Assembly: GCA_022767345.1 (NCBI GenBank)
Contig: JALEOD010000025.1
Location: forward strand, 30,860-94,859
Direction: 5' to 3'
DNA length: 64,000 nt
Source of the DNA: Emergencia sp.
Lineage (GTDB): Bacteria > Bacillota > Clostridia > Peptostreptococcales > Anaerovoracaceae
Numbering within the stretch: the stretch's first letter is position 1; each line of letters begins with the position of its first letter. The position numbers and the translations under genes are program-made. Of the stretch, positions 35,419 through 44,736 are shown in pieces. Below the pieces are notes generated by a model. That model ran no database searches, had not been told where the DNA came from, and saw nothing but the letters and a program-made list of their open reading frames with translations.

Positions 35419-35989
35419 ATGAACCAAAGAAACAGAAGTAACTCGATTCAAAAAACTATTGCCATCCTACTGAGTGTTGCCTTGTTGTGAGTGCCGTTCC
35501 GGCAGCAGCCTTCGCAGGCGACAGCGGTCAGCAGGTGGAAACTGCGGGCACAGGATAAAAACAACAGGCAGCTACGCAGAGCCAACGGAGGGAAATGAAA
35601 CCTATTCGGTTACGATTACCGTGGCAAACGGCACGAAGAGCAGAACTGTTACAAATCTTTCCGGGCAGGTTATCAGCGAATCCACTATCGGAAATGCCGC
35701 TGATGGAGAAATCACGAAGACCTATGGATATGCTGAGGATGGAACTCTTTCCAAAGAGACTGATGCTGCAGGAAATTACAGGACTTACGAGTATGACAGT
35801 CTAAACAGGCAAATAGCAATCAATTATTTTGATGCGGAAGGTGTGCAGGCACTGCGGACAGAGTTTTCTTATGGTACTGATGGTAACGTATCAGAGATGA
35901 AGGATTATGCTTTTGAGAACGGAAGCAAAACACTTTACAGATGGACCGATAATGCCTGTATTGTTGGAAACTTTCTTAACAAATCTTAA
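35419..35989 (+). pseudogene. Decayed secreted RHS/YD-repeat protein
   Basis: The gene begins MNQRNRSNSIQKTIAILLSV, a good signal peptide with AAAGGAAAG upstream, then stops at TGA (35488). The signal continues in another frame as SAVPAAAFAGDSGQQVE before another stop. A third stretch (to 35989) holds degenerate RHS/YD repeats: YGYAEDGTLSKETDAAGNYR, YEYDSLNRQIAI and FSYGTDGNVSEM. At least two frame changes and a missing C-terminus make it non-functional. RHS repeats normally form the shell of secreted toxins or wall proteins. Confidence 0.8.
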
Positions 35990-36030
35990 TTTTTTCAACA
36001 CAATAGCGATAACTTTCTTTCACAGAATCG

Positions 36031-36160
36031 TCACATTCTATTGGTATACTGAGAGTGTCAAAAGGAGATAGGGTTACAGATTATTTCTTTTGAACGTTCT
36101 TTCTTAATTAATATCGCAGCCAAAAGGCTCTACCTGAAAAGGTAGGGCCTTTTGGTTTAT
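36031..36160 (+). ncRNA. Possible short RNA or attenuated leader upstream of the first MFS gene
   Basis: TCACAT (36031) and TATACT (36055-36060) are 18 bases apart and could start transcription near 36067. About 55 bases on, CCAAAAGGCtCTACCT (36120-36135) and AGGTAGgGCCTTTTGG (36140-36155) form a 15-16 bp hairpin followed by TTTAT. No reading frame with a start codon lies between, although AAAGGAGATAGGG resembles a ribosome-binding site. This would give an RNA of about 95 bases, ahead of a second promoter for the MFS gene. Confidence 0.4.
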
Positions 36161-36166
36161 ATATGA

Positions 36167-36236
36167 TTTTGGACTAGCCCAAAAGGCTTTTTTTTATTTT
36201 TTGGTACTTTATCTTGGATTGCTTTTTTCGTATGAT
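36167..36236 (+). promoter_or_regulatory. Shared control region of MFS gene 1
   Basis: TTGGACTAGCCCAA (36169) is a near-palindrome. It is followed by TTGGTACTTTAT (36201), TTGGATT (36214) and a -10-like TATGAT (36231-36236) without a good -35. The same word order stands before MFS gene 2 (40488-40556), while little else in the spacer is conserved. This points to a site for the MocR-type regulators in the same cassettes, acting as activators. Confidence 0.6.
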
Positions 36237-36287
36237 AAAAAAAGTTATTATAACTTTTTTAAAATTTTCTAAAAAGGAGAAAGAAAA

Positions 36288-37544
36288 ATGAGCGGAGAAA
36301 GTAAGCTTAAAAAGCATATGTTCCACTTGGTGATTATTACAATCGCCGGCGCTATGATTTATGGTATGCCGTATTTCAGATCATATTTCTATGACGCTTA
36401 TCTGGAAACATATCATTTAACCAATACCCAGATGGGTACTTTCGGTTCCATGTTTGGTATCTTTGGAATGATTTCCTATTTATTCGGTGGCGTTGTCGCT
36501 GATATGGTATCCACCAGAAAACTGATGTCAGTATCTCTGATTCTGACAGGTCTTGGCGGTATATTACACCTGCTTAACCCTAGCTACGTAATGCTGCTTG
36601 GTATCTACGCATTATGGGGATTCACCTCCCTGTTCGCATTCTGGCCATCTCTTTTGAAGAGTCTTCGTGAGATTTCCAACGAAAATGAGCAGAGTAAGGC
36701 TTATGGATTTATGGACGGCGGAAGAGGTCTGGTATATGCAGTTGACGGTATCGCAATTGTTTCCATCTTCGGCTATTTCAGCAAAAAGTCTGGAGACTTA
36801 GGCGGACTTAATGGCGTAATCATCTATTATTCCATCATTGCAATCGCTCTGGGCGTTCTGCTGTTCTTCATTATGAAAGAACCGGCGCCAAGCACAGGTG
36901 AAAAACTGGCTGAACAGAAAGAGAAAATCAGTATTGCCCAGGTAAAAGAAGTAATCAAAATGCCGGCTGTATGGATTCTCTCTGCAATCCTTTGCTGTAC
37001 ATACGTGATGAATATTGCATTCTACTACTTCACGCCGTATGCAACTTCCAGATTTGGAATGGCGGCAACAGCAGGCGCATTCGTTACTATCGCCGCACAG
37101 TATGTAAGACCGGTGGCTGCGTTTGGAGGCGGTGCGATTGCTGATAAACTGGGCAGATCCAAAGTGATGTATGTTACATTCTCCATGATGGCACTGGGTA
37201 CTCTGCTGATGGTAGTTATGGGCAACATGAGTTCTACTCTGTTTATCGTACTTTGTATCATGATTTATGCGGGTATGTACGGCGGATACAGCATGGTATT
37301 CTCAATGATGGATGAAGGCGGCGTTCCAATCAGAGTTGCAGGTACTGCAATCGGTCTGGTATGTACTTTGGGCTACCTGCCGGAAGTTATTGTTCCGTTC
37401 TGCTCCGGTAAGCTGTTAGATACCTTCGGTGAAGGCGGATATCTTTATCTGTTCATCGCAATCGTGGTGATTATGGTAATCGGTATCATCATGCTGACCA
37501 TTTGGGACAGATATGTAAAAAGTTTAAAGGCTAAAAATGCATGA
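36288..37544 (+). CDS. MFS transporter, cassette copy 1
   Basis: A 418-residue major-facilitator protein with 12 predicted helices. The loop 2-3 motif GGVVADMVSTRKLM (near 68) and loop 8-9 GGAIADKLGRSKVMY (near 281) are the two MFS signature loops. AAAGGAG lies 9 bases before the ATG. It is very close in sequence to the transporter at 40605. It is followed by a MocR-type regulator and an M20 amidohydrolase, so the substrate is probably an N-acyl amino acid or similar amide that the hydrolase cleaves inside the cell; that is inference from context. Confidence 0.88.
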   Translation: MSGESKLKKHMFHLVIITIAGAMIYGMPYFRSYFYDAYLETYHLTNTQMGTFGSMFGIFGMISYLFGGVVADMVSTRKLMSVSLILTGLGGILHLLNPSYVMLLGIYALWGFTSLFAFWPSLLKSLREISNENEQSKAYGFMDGGRGLVYAVDGIAIVSIFGYFSKKSGDLGGLNGVIIYYSIIAIALGVLLFFIMKEPAPSTGEKLAEQKEKISIAQVKEVIKMPAVWILSAILCCTYVMNIAFYYFTPYATSRFGMAATAGAFVTIAAQYVRPVAAFGGGAIADKLGRSKVMYVTFSMMALGTLLMVVMGNMSSTLFIVLCIMIYAGMYGGYSMVFSMMDEGGVPIRVAGTAIGLVCTLGYLPEVIVPFCSGKLLDTFGEGGYLYLFIAIVVIMVIGIIMLTIWDRYVKSLKAKNA

Positions 37545-37679
37545 ACCCTTGCAAAAAGTGGTATGAAGGCATAAAATAGTATAAACGACCAATGAGAAGG
37601 CTTTTTGCGCACCAGCTGGCGTGAAAAGCCTTTTTTACAGGAAAGACGTCGTCACATAAAAAGAACAGGACGTGAGCCG

Positions 37680-39155
37680 ATGAAGCTAAAGCTAGACAAA
37701 AATAGCAGTATACCTGTTTATCGGCAGATTGCCGGAGAAATCGAGAAGAAGATTTTGCAGGAGGAATTGCCGGCAGGGTACAAACTGCCTTCTGAGCGGC
37801 GCCTTGCAGAAGAGGCAGGCGTTCACAGAAATACGATTATCAAAGCCTATGATGTGCTCATTGCAAAGGAACTTTGCGTGGTGTCCAGAGAAAAGCCAAA
37901 AGGATACTTTATCAAAGTTCCCCAGGAAAGTCAGGATTTCAGCAAGCGCTTTTTTCCTCTTGAAAAAGCCTTTCGCTATGAATTTCGCAAACCGGAAAAG
38001 CGGTTCAACGATATTTACTGGAAGTCTGAGCCGGATAAACTGATTCCCTTCGGCGGTTTAATTATGGACAGGCAGCTGAACCCGGTTAAGGGTATGGAGC
38101 ATGTGGTTTCCCGAATTTTTGACAGCAGTAAAGTTGCCAGCACCAAGGAGTTTTTGCAGGAGACAGAGCGCCTTCGTGAAAACATCAGAAAGCTTTTGAC
38201 AAACCAGAATATCTATGTAAATACGAAAAATATCCAAATCTTTGCAGAGAGCAATCAGACCATCAGTTATTTGATGATGATGTATCTGCGGGAGGGTGAC
38301 TGCATCGTGGCGGAAGGACCGATGGTGCCGGACGATTACAGCATTTTTTATAATCGTGGCATTGAAGTCATTACTATCGCCATGGACGAGGACGGTATGA
38401 AGATGGATCTTTTGGAGGAAGCGTTAAGGGAGCACAAACCGAAGTTCATCTACACACAGCCAAACTATCACAATCCGACGGGCATCACCATGTCCCTTGC
38501 CAAGAGGCAGACGCTGCTTCGCCTTGCGAATACTTACAATGTACCGATTATCGAAGAGGACTATCAAAAAGATTTTGTCTACAGAGAGCATAGACTTCCA
38601 AGTCTATATGCCCTGGACGCGAACAAAATGGTCATCTATGTGGATTCCTTTACGCTGACGTTTCCGTATATGATGAAAATCGGTTATGCCGTGGGGCCGC
38701 CGGATTTGATTTACATGATTGGCTATGCTCTCAGCGTGGATGAGACCACCATCGGCGGAATCGGGCAGTACTTTCTTAATGAATACATCGAATCGGGTGA
38801 ATATGAGAAACATATTCGGACGGTGCAGCAGATTTACGGTCGGCGGCTGGAACTTCTTTGCAGCGAGCTTGATAAAATTTCAGACAAGGGAATTTCCTAT
38901 CAGAAACCGGAAGGCGGGCTTTTGCTGTGGTGCACTTTGGCGGACTATATAAATGAAAGAGAGCTGTTTAAAGCAGCGGAAGAAAAAGGTGTTCTTATAA
39001 CGCCCGGATGGGTGTTTTATGATAACAGCCGCAGTAGAAAGGGGCATATCAGATTGTGTTTTTCTAATGTGGCGGACAAGCAAATAAAGCGAGGGATTGC
39101 GCTGCTGGGGCAGGCCCTGGACGAATGTAAGAAAGATAGGAGAAGAGAAGAATGA
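37680..39155 (+). CDS. MocR/GntR-type regulator with aminotransferase-like domain, cassette copy 1
   Basis: A 491-residue protein. Residues 1-75 are a GntR winged helix (IPVYRQIAGEIEKKI; KLPSERRLAEEAGVHRNTI). The rest is a fold-type I aminotransferase-like domain with PNYHNPTGITMS (near 262), IEEDYQKDF (near 294) and GHIRLCFSN (near 457). The strand that normally carries the PLP-binding Lys reads YVDSFTLTFPYMMKIGY, with Leu 326 where GabR-type proteins have Lys. PLP could therefore not be held as a Schiff base. ATG 37680 fits the family N-terminus; the ribosome-binding site is modest. The stop overlaps the amidohydrolase start. Confidence 0.87.
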   Translation: MKLKLDKNSSIPVYRQIAGEIEKKILQEELPAGYKLPSERRLAEEAGVHRNTIIKAYDVLIAKELCVVSREKPKGYFIKVPQESQDFSKRFFPLEKAFRYEFRKPEKRFNDIYWKSEPDKLIPFGGLIMDRQLNPVKGMEHVVSRIFDSSKVASTKEFLQETERLRENIRKLLTNQNIYVNTKNIQIFAESNQTISYLMMMYLREGDCIVAEGPMVPDDYSIFYNRGIEVITIAMDEDGMKMDLLEEALREHKPKFIYTQPNYHNPTGITMSLAKRQTLLRLANTYNVPIIEEDYQKDFVYREHRLPSLYALDANKMVIYVDSFTLTFPYMMKIGYAVGPPDLIYMIGYALSVDETTIGGIGQYFLNEYIESGEYEKHIRTVQQIYGRRLELLCSELDKISDKGISYQKPEGGLLLWCTLADYINERELFKAAEEKGVLITPGWVFYDNSRSRKGHIRLCFSNVADKQIKRGIALLGQALDECKKDRRREE

Positions 39156-40429
39156 ATCAATTTGTTGAGTACAGAAGAGAATTCCATCATTACCCGGAAA
39201 TCGGCTGGAGAGAAATCAGAACCAGCGCCAGAATCGCGGAAATTCTGGAAAAAGAAGGCTACAAATGCCTGATGGGAACAGATGTAATCAATGTAGATAC
39301 CGTTGGCTTTGAAATGCTGACAGACGAAGAGAAAAAGGCGGAAATGGAGAGAGCCGTTGCTCAGGGCGCGAAATCGGAATATGTAGAGCGTACCGGCGGC
39401 TATCCGGGCGTCATTGCTGAGCTGGACACCGGTAAAGAAGGTCCTGTTACTGCATTCCGTTTTGACATTGACTGCCTGCCGTATGAAGAACCGAGGAAAG
39501 AGGGTTTCAGACCTTTTGATGAGGGATATATTTCCTGCAACAAGGACTGCGTGCACGCCTGCGGTCACGATGCGCACACTGCCATTGGTATCGGCCTTGC
39601 ATGCGAGCTGATGAAGAGAAAGGACCAGCTGAAAGGTAAAATGCGTATCATCTTTCAGCCGGCAGAAGAGCGCTACAACGGCGCTCAGTCCATCGTAGAT
39701 AAAGGCCATCTTGACGATGCGATGAACTTTATTTCCGTTCACATGGCGCTGACTGCAGAAGGCTGGCCCCTTCCGTCAAACACCATCGCCTGCGGCTGCA
39801 AAGACTTCTTGAGTGACGATCAGATTGACGTTACTTTCCACGGAACAGCAGCACATCCATGCGGTGCTTCCCAGAATGGAAAGAACGCACTTCTGGCAGC
39901 CTGCACAGCGGCACTGAACCTTCACGCAATCGCACCTCACGAAGAGGGACTTTGCAGAGTCAATGTAGGTATTCTCAATGCCGGTGTTGTAGTAAACACC
40001 ATCGCGCCGAATGCGTTTATGAGCATCGAGTACAGAGGACAGACCAGAACTATCGCCGCTTATGCCCGGAAGAGAGTGTTCGATATTCTGGACGGCGCTG
40101 CGAAGGCTTATGATATGGAATACACCTACGAGGACTTCGGTGAAATTCCGGCTGCGCAGAGCAGTGATGCGATGATGGAAGTTATCGAAAGAGCTGCGAA
40201 GAAAGTGCCTTGGTTTGAAAAAATCCACTTTGAAGGAAACGTTGGCGGAACTGACGATGCTTCTGTCATGATTAACAAGGTACAGGATAACGGCGGTATT
40301 GCTACTTATGTAGGTATCGGCTGCGATACCACACAGACGCTTCACAGTCCGGAGTTTGACCTTGATGAAGATTCTATCCCTGCAGCCATCGAAATGCTGG
40401 TTCATGCAGTGGAAGAACTGCATATGTAA
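39152..40429 (+). CDS. M20-family amidohydrolase, cassette copy 1
   Basis: A 425-residue dinuclear zinc hydrolase of the M20D/AbgA-like group (amidohydrolases and carboxypeptidases for N-acyl or N-aminobenzoyl amino acids). Metal ligands are visible in HACGHDAHT (near 131), PAEERYNG (near 170) and SVHMA (near 195). The dimerisation lid follows, then GGTDDAS near 369 and a final His near 396. The insertion GFEMLTDEEKKAEMERAVAQ (about 52-71) is shared with the second copy. It is translationally coupled to the regulator (ATGA) and followed by a terminator. Confidence 0.88.
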   Translation: MNQFVEYRREFHHYPEIGWREIRTSARIAEILEKEGYKCLMGTDVINVDTVGFEMLTDEEKKAEMERAVAQGAKSEYVERTGGYPGVIAELDTGKEGPVTAFRFDIDCLPYEEPRKEGFRPFDEGYISCNKDCVHACGHDAHTAIGIGLACELMKRKDQLKGKMRIIFQPAEERYNGAQSIVDKGHLDDAMNFISVHMALTAEGWPLPSNTIACGCKDFLSDDQIDVTFHGTAAHPCGASQNGKNALLAACTAALNLHAIAPHEEGLCRVNVGILNAGVVVNTIAPNAFMSIEYRGQTRTIAAYARKRVFDILDGAAKAYDMEYTYEDFGEIPAAQSSDAMMEVIERAAKKVPWFEKIHFEGNVGGTDDASVMINKVQDNGGIATYVGIGCDTTQTLHSPEFDLDEDSIPAAIEMLVHAVEELHM

Positions 40430-40441
40430 TATTGTAAATAT

Positions 40442-40482
40442 AAAGGCTGCGCCTTAGGGAAATCCCGGCGCAGCCTTTTTTT
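40442..40482 (+). terminator. Terminator after cassette 1
   Basis: AAAGGCTGCGCC and GGCGCAGCCTTT form a 10-12 bp stem followed by Ts. The same sequence ends cassette 2 and appears inverted at 45808. Confidence 0.85.
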
Positions 40483-40487
40483 ATCAG

Positions 40488-40556
40488 CTGGACTAGTCCA
40501 ACTCTTTTTTTTGCGAATTTGTGGTACTTTATGCGGACTTCTTTTTTGTTTATGAT
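40488..40556 (+). promoter_or_regulatory. Shared control region of MFS gene 2
   Basis: CTGGACTAGTCCAA (40488, a near-perfect palindrome), GTGGTACTTTAT (40521), GCGGACTT (40533) and TATGAT (40551-40556) repeat the arrangement found before MFS gene 1, with spacings within one base. Confidence 0.6.
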
Positions 40557-40604
40557 GAAGACAGCTTAGAAAGCGAAAATTCAAATAATTGAAGGAGAAA
40601 AAAC

Positions 40605-41882
40605 ATGACAGAACAAACTTCAAAGCTGAAAAAGCACATGTTTCACCTGGTCGTCATTACGATTGCGGGTGCAATGATCTATGGACTTCCATATTTCAGG
40701 TCTTATTTTTATGATGCTTATCTGGAAACCTATCATCTGACCAATACGCAGATGGGTACTTTCGGTTCCATATTTGGAATCTTCGGTATGATTTCCTATC
40801 TCTTTGGCGGTGTGGTTGCCGATATGGTATCCACAAGAAAGCTGATGACCATTTCCCTGATTCTTACCGGTCTGGGTGGATTTTTACATTTGATGAACCC
40901 GGGATACGGCATGCTTCTTGCTATTTATGCCCTGTGGGGATTCACTTCACTGTTTGCGTTCTGGCCGTCACTGGTAAAGAGTCTGCGTGAAATTTCCAAC
41001 GAAAACGAGCGCGGAAAAGCCTACGGCTTTATGGACGGCGGCAGAGGCATTACCTATGCCGTAGACGCAGTGCTTATGCTTTCCGTATTCGGCTACTTCA
41101 GCAAAAAGTCTGGAGATCTGGGCGGCTTAAATGGTGTAATCCTTTATTACTCTATCATTGCCATTGTGCTGGGGGTTTTGGTATTTTTCCTCTTAGGCGA
41201 GAAAAAGCCTGATCAGACTGAGAAGGTAGAAAAAGAAGACAAGATTTCACCATCACAGATTATCGAAGTACTTAAAATGCCGGCAGTATGGATTCTGGCT
41301 GCAATTCTTTGCTGTACTTATGTGATGAACATTGCATTTTATTATTTTACTCCGTATGCGACTTCCAGATTCGGTATGGCGGCAACAGCAGGCGCTGTCG
41401 TAACTCTGGCTGCACAGTATGTAAGACCGATTGCAGCTTTCGGAGGCGGCGCTATTGCTGATAGAATCGGCAGATCTAAGGTTATGTATGTGACCTATTC
41501 TCTGATGGCAATTCCGACGCTTTTGATGGTCGTTATGGGCAATATGAGTTCCACCGTGTTTATCGCTCTTTGCATTATCATTTATTTCGGTATGTACGGT
41601 GGATACAGCTTAGTATGGTCCATGATGGAAGAAGGCGGCATTCCAATCCGTGTAGCAGGTACAGCAGTAGGGCTTGTAAGCACCATCGGCTATCTGCCGG
41701 AAGTATTTGTACCGTATTGTTCGGGAAAAATTCTGGACTCCTTTGGTGAAGGCGGATATCGCTACATGTTCATCGCAATCGTAGTAATCATCGTAATCGG
41801 TATTATCATGCTGACTGTTTGGGACAGATATGTAAAAAATTTAAAAGCTACACAGAAAAATGCTGACGAAGCAGAGGCATAA
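40605..41882 (+). CDS. MFS transporter, cassette copy 2
   Basis: A 425-residue twelve-helix MFS protein, near-identical over long stretches to the copy at 36288 (for instance SKLKKHMFHLV at the N-terminus and the GGVVADMVSTRKLM loop). Differences cluster in the central loop (EKKPDQTEKVEKEDKI, near 206) and the C-terminal tail. GAAGGAG lies 10 bases before the ATG. Divergence in the loop and a few helices suggests the copies have partly separated in function. Confidence 0.88.
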   Translation: MTEQTSKLKKHMFHLVVITIAGAMIYGLPYFRSYFYDAYLETYHLTNTQMGTFGSIFGIFGMISYLFGGVVADMVSTRKLMTISLILTGLGGFLHLMNPGYGMLLAIYALWGFTSLFAFWPSLVKSLREISNENERGKAYGFMDGGRGITYAVDAVLMLSVFGYFSKKSGDLGGLNGVILYYSIIAIVLGVLVFFLLGEKKPDQTEKVEKEDKISPSQIIEVLKMPAVWILAAILCCTYVMNIAFYYFTPYATSRFGMAATAGAVVTLAAQYVRPIAAFGGGAIADRIGRSKVMYVTYSLMAIPTLLMVVMGNMSSTVFIALCIIIYFGMYGGYSLVWSMMEEGGIPIRVAGTAVGLVSTIGYLPEVFVPYCSGKILDSFGEGGYRYMFIAIVVIIVIGIIMLTVWDRYVKNLKATQKNADEAEA

Positions 41883-41954
41883 GCGGTATAATAGGATTAA
41901 ATATATTATAGGATTAGGAATTTTTTAGGACTTAAAAAAGGAGGATACAGCAGC

Positions 41955-43451
41955 GTGAAATTAACCATCGACCGGAACAGCGTTGTGCCGGTGTATCAGC
42001 AGATTGCCAGAAAAATTGAGGATAAGATTGTTTCTAATAAGTTTTCGACAGGATTTAAGCTGCCGTCGGAGCGTCGTCTGGCAGCAGAAGTCGGCGTGCA
42101 TAGAAACACAATCATCAAAGCCTACGATGAGCTGATTAAGAGGGGTCTCGTTGTTGTATCCAGTGATAAAAGAAAAGGATATTACGTAAAAGCTGTAAAA
42201 GAGCAGCAAAATTTCGGGCAGCGATTTTTTCCGCTGGAAAAGGCATTCCGTTACGAATTTCGCCGTGCTGAAAAGTCTTTTGATGAACTGTACTGGGAAT
42301 CGGAAAGAGCAGAGGCAATTTCTTTCGGTGGCATGATTATCGACAGAAAACTGAGTCCGGTAACAGGTCTTGAACACGTGGTGCAGAAGATTTTCAACAA
42401 TGATGAAAACGACAGCATGACTAAATTTTGTGAAGAAACGGAGCATTTAAAGGAGAATATCTGCAAGCTTTTGACGGGGCAGAATATTTATGTGGCGCCG
42501 AAGAATGTGCAGATTCTAGCAGAGAGCAATCAGCTGATCAGTTATCTGGTGACTTTTTATATGCGGGAGGGCGATTGTATCATTGCAGAAGAGCCGATGG
42601 TGCCGGATAATTACAGTATTCTCTATAACCGTGGAATCAATGTCATTACCATTCCCATGGAAGATGACGGCGTCCGTATCGATATGGTGGAAGAAGCTAT
42701 CCGAAAATATAAACCGAAATTCATTTATACGATACCTAATTATCACAACCCGACAGGAATTACAATGTCGCTGAATAAAAGGTATCAGTTGTTAAAACTG
42801 GCCAATGATTATAACGTACCGATTATTGAGGAGGACTACCAGCGGGACTTTGCTTTTGAGGAAGACAATCTGCCCAGTCTTTATGCGCTGGATGACAACA
42901 GACTTGTGATTTATGTAAACTCATTTACCCTAACCTTTCCTTATATGATTAAGATTGGGTATACCGTGGGGCCTTCTGACTTTATCGACATGTTAGGTTA
43001 TGCGCTGGCTGTGGACGAAACTGCAGTTGGCGGCATTGGCCAGTATTTTCTCAATGCGTATATTGATTCGGGTGAATACGAAAAACATATTGGCACTTTG
43101 CAGGAAATATACAGTCAGAAAAGAAAACTAATCTGCAGGGAGCTGGATAAAATTGCTGAGAAAGGGATTACTTACAGGGATCCGGAAGGCGGGCTTTTGG
43201 TGTGGTGCACTTTAGATGAAGGCATTGGTGAGAAGGACTTTTGCAAAGAAGCTGAAGACAGAGGCGTTATTGTCGTACCCGGCTGGGTCTTTTATCAGGA
43301 AAAGAGAAAGAAAAAAGGTCATATCAGAATATGCTTTTCCAATGTGACGGACGAAGAAATCTGCCGCGGCGTAGAGCTTTTGGGAGAGGCGCTGGATATC
43401 TGCAGAAAAAATCCTGCGCAGATGACCGGAAAGGAAGAAGATTATGAATAG
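41955..43451 (+). CDS. MocR/GntR-type regulator, cassette copy 2
   Basis: A 498-residue paralogue of the regulator at 37680, with a GTG start and AAGGAGG 10 bases upstream. The winged helix (KLPSERRLAAEVGVHRNTI) and aminotransferase-like domain (PNYHNPTGITMS; GHIRICFSN) match. The position of the PLP Lys is again Leu 326 (VNSFTLTFPYMIKIGY). Conservation of this change in both copies argues that it predates the duplication and is functional. The stop overlaps the next ATG by 8 bases. Confidence 0.87.
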   Translation: MKLTIDRNSVVPVYQQIARKIEDKIVSNKFSTGFKLPSERRLAAEVGVHRNTIIKAYDELIKRGLVVVSSDKRKGYYVKAVKEQQNFGQRFFPLEKAFRYEFRRAEKSFDELYWESERAEAISFGGMIIDRKLSPVTGLEHVVQKIFNNDENDSMTKFCEETEHLKENICKLLTGQNIYVAPKNVQILAESNQLISYLVTFYMREGDCIIAEEPMVPDNYSILYNRGINVITIPMEDDGVRIDMVEEAIRKYKPKFIYTIPNYHNPTGITMSLNKRYQLLKLANDYNVPIIEEDYQRDFAFEEDNLPSLYALDDNRLVIYVNSFTLTFPYMIKIGYTVGPSDFIDMLGYALAVDETAVGGIGQYFLNAYIDSGEYEKHIGTLQEIYSQKRKLICRELDKIAEKGITYRDPEGGLLVWCTLDEGIGEKDFCKEAEDRGVIVVPGWVFYQEKRKKKGHIRICFSNVTDEEICRGVELLGEALDICRKNPAQMTGKEEDYE

Positions 43452-44721
43452 ATTTGTAGAATACAGAAGGGAGTTTCATCACTATGCGGAACTGGGCTGG
43501 AGAGAAATCAGAACCAGTGCAAGAATTGCAGAAGTGCTGGAAGAAATGGGATACAAGTGTCTGATGGGGACACAGGTGATTAATGAAGATACTGTAAGCT
43601 TTGAAATGCTTACTGACGAAGAAAAACAGGCAGAAAAGGAAAGAGCCATTGCACAGGGCGCAAAACCTGAATACGTTGAAAGAACCGAAGGCTATCCGGG
43701 CGTCATCGCTGAACTTGACACCGGAAAAGAGGGTCCTGTGACAGCGTTCCGTTTCGATATCGACTGCCTGCCATATGAAGAACCACAGAAAGAGGGATTC
43801 AGACCTTTTGATGAAGGGTATATTTCCTGCAACGCAGGGAACGTTCACGCCTGCGGACATGACGCTCACGCGGCAATCGGCATGGGTCTTGCTTATGAAT
43901 TAATGCAGAAAAAAGATCAGCTGAAAGGCAAAATGCGTATTATCTTCCAGCCGGCAGAAGAACGGTATAACGGTGCACAGGCAATCGTGGATAAAGGTCA
44001 TCTGGACGATGCGATGAACTTTATTTCCGTTCATATGGCGCTGACAGCAGAAGGCTGGCCGCTTCCGTCAAACACCATTGCCTGCGGCTGCAAGGACTTC
44101 TTAAGTGACGACCAGATTGATGTAACCTTCCACGGCAGAGCGGCGCACCCGTGCGGCGCTTCTCAGGAAGGAAAAAATGCGCTGCTTGCTGCCTGCACTG
44201 CTGCGCTGAATCTTCACGCAATCGCGCCTCACGAAGAAGGGCTTTGCAGAGTTAACGTAGGGGTTTTAAATGCCGGTGTAGTAGTAAATACCATTGCGCC
44301 GAACGCATTTATGAGCATTGAATACAGAGGACAGACTAAAACCATCGCAGCTTACGCTCGTAAAAGGGTATTCGATATTCTGGACGGCGCTGCAAAGGCT
44401 CACGATATGGAATATACCTATGAGGACTTTGGTGAAATTCCGGCAGCACAGAGCAGTGACGCGATGATGGAAGTCATCGAAAGAGCCGCAAAGAAGGTGC
44501 CTTGGTTTGAAAAGATTTACTTTGAGGGAAGTATCGGAGGAACTGATGATGCTTCCGTAATGATGAACAAAGTACAGGACAATGGCGGTATTGCTACCTA
44601 TGTAGGTATCGGCTGCGATACAACGCAGCCTTTGCATAATGCAGAGTTTGATTTGGATGAGGATTCCATTCCGGCAACCATTGAAATGCTGGTACACGCA
44701 GTGGAAGAACTGCATAAATAA
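43444..44721 (+). CDS. M20-family amidohydrolase, cassette copy 2
   Basis: A 425-residue paralogue of the enzyme at 39152 with the same length and all metal ligands (HACGHDAH, PAEERYNG, SVHMA, GGTDDAS). Most changes are conservative. The insertion near residue 52 is kept. It ends in a terminator of the same sequence as cassette 1. Confidence 0.88.
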   Translation: MNRFVEYRREFHHYAELGWREIRTSARIAEVLEEMGYKCLMGTQVINEDTVSFEMLTDEEKQAEKERAIAQGAKPEYVERTEGYPGVIAELDTGKEGPVTAFRFDIDCLPYEEPQKEGFRPFDEGYISCNAGNVHACGHDAHAAIGMGLAYELMQKKDQLKGKMRIIFQPAEERYNGAQAIVDKGHLDDAMNFISVHMALTAEGWPLPSNTIACGCKDFLSDDQIDVTFHGRAAHPCGASQEGKNALLAACTAALNLHAIAPHEEGLCRVNVGVLNAGVVVNTIAPNAFMSIEYRGQTKTIAAYARKRVFDILDGAAKAHDMEYTYEDFGEIPAAQSSDAMMEVIERAAKKVPWFEKIYFEGSIGGTDDASVMMNKVQDNGGIATYVGIGCDTTQPLHNAEFDLDEDSIPATIEMLVHAVEELHK

Positions 44722-44736
44722 TTGTGATCAATACGA

